Below are positions 61,699-64,000 of a stretch of DNA of 64,000 nt, one piece after another; position 1 is the first letter of the stretch, and each line of letters begins with the position of its first letter. The notes beneath the pieces are model-generated. The model was not told the DNA's origin, ran no database searches, and saw nothing but the letters and a program-made list of their open reading frames with translations. Source of the DNA: Kingdonia uniflora (taxonomy: Eukaryota; Streptophyta; Magnoliopsida; Ranunculales; Circaeasteraceae); contig JACGCM010002335.1 of NCBI GenBank assembly GCA_014058105.1, positions 310,001 to 374,000 on the forward strand. Direction: 5' to 3'. A program made the position numbers and the translations under genes.

Positions 61699-62427
61699 GT
61701 AAGCTTCAATTTGATTTTGTTCTTAGCATATGTTTGAGTTTTGTCGATCTTTTTTTTAGAAGTAATGATACCCAATGATTTGTTTCCAAGAACAGTCTGA
61801 ATGTAAATTGGGTTTCAGCCCTCATTTGGTCTAACCATCATAGGTTTCTGTGTGTGTGTGTAAATGATAACTTTTTTATGCTCTAATCAAACCCTTTTCA
61901 AGTTGAGTTATGGGGTTTTGTAAATTGATAGATGCTATTTACTTGATTTTAATTTGACCCAGTTGATGTTTTTGTTTTAGTAGTAACCCTAAATCTAATA
62001 CTCATTTATTTTAGTGTTGTTTTGAGCTTGAGGTTAGCTAGTTATCCATAATTTGTATGGAAATGGATGGCGCTAAACTGTAATAATTCAACTCCCAAAT
62101 AATTTGTTTTTCTGAAATTGTAAAAATGGTGATTACTGAATACTGATATGGTGTTTGGAAGTTTTGTTGCGATACAATTAGCAGGACTATATTTGATCGT
62201 TATCCTTTGGTTGTTTAGCTAAATGAGTTCCATTTTACGTCTCATTTTTACTTCAAATGATAAACATTATGCATATAGTAGTTACTAATCTTAACTGCTT
62301 AACTTATTTTCTGTTTATGCTATTTTTTTTCTCTCGGTTATATGTTATGTCAAACAATACTTTTTTGTTCAGAACCATATCTTTTATCAGCAGTTTGCTT
62401 GTACTTATAGTAACTTTGTTCTTCCAG
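61699..62427 (+). other. Probable 5'-UTR intron of NAGK
   Basis: Donor AAGAG|GTAAGC (61699), acceptor CTTCCAG|GAAGAG (62427). The T-rich 729 bp interior contains a short GT repeat near 61850. Inferred from splice motifs; the coding part itself is intronless. Confidence 0.55.
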
Positions 62428-62549
62428 GAAGAGATCAAGGCAAATTCGCAGATAATTGTCCTGCGTAATACAGCTTCTCATCGTGTTTTAGTATATTAGT
62501 GACTACATAATAACCCTCCCAGTGCAAGCTCTTTATCAAAATAGAGAGG

Positions 62550-63581
62550 ATGTTCACCACCAAACCCACCTCCGTCTCCTCGCCTCTCTACTCCATCTCA
62601 AAGAACTCCATGAATCTTAATTTCCCCCACCTTAATACCTTATTAAAATCCATAAAAACCCGATCTATATCTTTTCCTCCAATAAAATGTTCTGTTGCAC
62701 CATCTCTGCCACCTTTAAAACCCCCAACCCCAGCTCAAATCAGGGTCGACATCCTCGCCGAGTCACTCCCATTCATCCAGAAATTTCGAGGTAAGACCAT
62801 TGTGGTTAAATATGGAGGCGCTGCAATGAAATCCCCATCTCTTCAAGAATCCGTTATCAATGACCTTGTCCTCCTCTCCTGTGTCGGCCTCCGCCCTGTA
62901 TTTGTCCATGGGGGCGGCCCGGAAATCAATAGCTGGCTCAACAAACTCGGGGAAGAACCCAAATTCCTTAATGGCCTCAGAGTTACCACCGAGTCCACAA
63001 TGGAAATTGTGGAGATGGTACTCGTGGGTAAAGTCAACAAAAAACTCGTGTCTCTCATTAACATGGCAGGTGCCACTGCCGTTGGCCTCTCGGGGAAAGA
63101 CGGACGGCTCCTTACAGCCCGCCCGTCTCCCAATGCAGACAAACTAGGCTTTGTTGGAGATATAGCCCGAGTAGACCCCACCATTCTTCGTCCACTCATT
63201 GCCAATGACCTCATCCCTGTGATCGCTTCCGTGGCTGCAGACGAGTTCGGGCAAACGTACAATATCAATGCAGATACTGTGGCAGGGGAATTGGCGGCAG
63301 CACTGGGGGCAGAAAAGCTTATATTGTTGACTGATGTTGCAGGTATTCTCGGAGACCGGGAGGATCCCAGTAGTTTGGTCAAGGAGATTGATGTTAAGGG
63401 GGTGAAGAGAATGGAAGAAGAGGGGAAGATTGCTGGAGGCATGATTCCTAAAGTGCGTTGTTGTGTTAGATCCATAGCACAAGGGGTGAGAACCGCAAGT
63501 ATTATCGATGGGAGAGTCCCACATTCATTGTTGCTTGAAATTCTCACTGATGAAGGTACTGGCACTATGATCACTGGGTAA
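62550..63581 (+). CDS. NAGK: Acetylglutamate kinase, plastid, 343 aa, single coding exon
   Basis: Phosphorylates N-acetyl-L-glutamate with ATP, the second and regulated step of arginine synthesis in plastids. The N-terminal ~50 residues ([20 protein letters not shown]...) are Ser/Thr/Lys-rich without acidic residues, as in a chloroplast transit peptide. The kinase body begins [20 protein letters not shown]. Motifs: KYGGAAM (ATP phosphate binding), [62 protein letters not shown]. Length matches plant enzymes (~347 aa). Known: feedback-inhibited by arginine through the N-terminal helix and relieved by the PII protein. A 294-codon open frame on the opposite strand is a codon-usage shadow. Intact. 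Confidence 0.96.
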   Translation: MFTTKPTSVSSPLYSISKNSMNLNFPHLNTLLKSIKTRSISFPPIKCSVAPSLPPLKPPTPAQIRVDILAESLPFIQKFRGKTIVVKYGGAAMKSPSLQESVINDLVLLSCVGLRPVFVHGGGPEINSWLNKLGEEPKFLNGLRVTTESTMEIVEMVLVGKVNKKLVSLINMAGATAVGLSGKDGRLLTARPSPNADKLGFVGDIARVDPTILRPLIANDLIPVIASVAADEFGQTYNINADTVAGELAAALGAEKLILLTDVAGILGDREDPSSLVKEIDVKGVKRMEEEGKIAGGMIPKVRCCVRSIAQGVRTASIIDGRVPHSLLLEILTDEGTGTMITG

Positions 63582-64000
63582 TGAAGGAAGAATGTCACAT
63601 TACTCGCCAACAATAAGCAATGCAGTAGCATTTTAATAAGGTCAGATAATTTAGTTTTAACTTGTCTAGTACTGCGATGCTCTGAAGTTGGCAAGGGTAT
63701 CAAAGGCTGAAATGATTGTAGATGCATCTGGGCGTAAAGTAGTTGGCATCCATTGAGAAGATTTTTTTTGGAATAATCGAATAAAGAAGAGGATGTTGTT
63801 TCTAGCTAACTCTATTTTGGCACAGTAGAGTAATTGGTTTACAATTTATGAATAATAATCAGTTTAACAATTTACTTGATCTTGATGAATTATCTTGACT
63901 GTTCGGGTGTTGGTACTTCTCTTTTTTGCGTGTGTTTCTTTCTTCGGTTTAACTCTGCAGTTTTCCCTCGTCTCTTGCTATATGTGGATTAATACATGAT
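63582..64000 (+). other. NAGK 3' region
   Basis: Presumed 3' UTR and downstream DNA; no further gene begins before the window ends. Confidence 0.6.

Noticed and set aside
62843..63727. 294-codon open frame on the opposite strand of NAGK
   Set aside because: It mirrors a well-conserved kinase gene; composition and lack of motifs mark it as a shadow.

Overview
This is plant nuclear DNA, almost certainly from a eudicot: AT-rich, with GT-AG introns and plant-specific gene families. These include a plant Hsp110, a plastid N-acetylglutamate kinase, a FAR1/FRS-type transposase, a plant mobile domain gene and plant L1 LINEs with an RNase H tail. The species cannot be named from the sequence alone.

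Layout. Positions 1-2.25 kb are intergenic, with three dispersed copies of a ~60 bp repeat. Positions ~2.26-20.77 kb look like one large, old composite element. It is bounded by a 26 bp inverted repeat and CACTC-rich subterminal tracts. It carries a broken FAR1/FRS (Mutator superfamily) transposase on +, a broken plant-mobile-domain/coiled-coil gene on -, and two small open ORFs. Its introns and spacers are packed with short palindromes of the form TCGACAAT...ATTGTCGA. A second element, a 6.7 kb MuDR-type MULE (3137-9863), is nested inside it, with ~220 bp TIRs and a perfect 9 bp target duplication. It holds a decayed transposase and a zinc-knuckle/GRF gene fragment on the opposite strand.

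Two degenerate L1-type LINEs lie in opposite orientation (~21.45-28.53 kb on +; ~37.67-44.48 kb on -). They bracket the first host gene, an Hsp110-class HSP70 (28920-36992, nine coding exons, 825 aa), which has a 785 bp non-autonomous MULE in intron 6. Positions ~44.8-47.5 kb hold a decayed DNA transposon with a Myb/SANT-like fragment and an AT-rich minisatellite.

Three further intact host genes follow on +. They are the 26S proteasome ATPase RPT6 (47705-52510, nine exons, 422 aa), a multi-pass membrane RING-H2 ubiquitin ligase (55758-61058, four exons, 447 aa) and plastid N-acetylglutamate kinase (62550-63581, single coding exon, 343 aa). Two tRNA-derived SINEs and a Tourist-like MITE with clear target duplications lie in or between these genes.

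Hsp110, RPT6 and the RING ligase all act in protein quality control: folding and disaggregation, substrate unfolding for degradation, and ubiquitination. NAGK makes arginine precursors in the plastid. There is no sign that the four genes are co-regulated. All exon boundaries were read by eye from GT/AG sites and frame continuity; no alignments or database searches were run.
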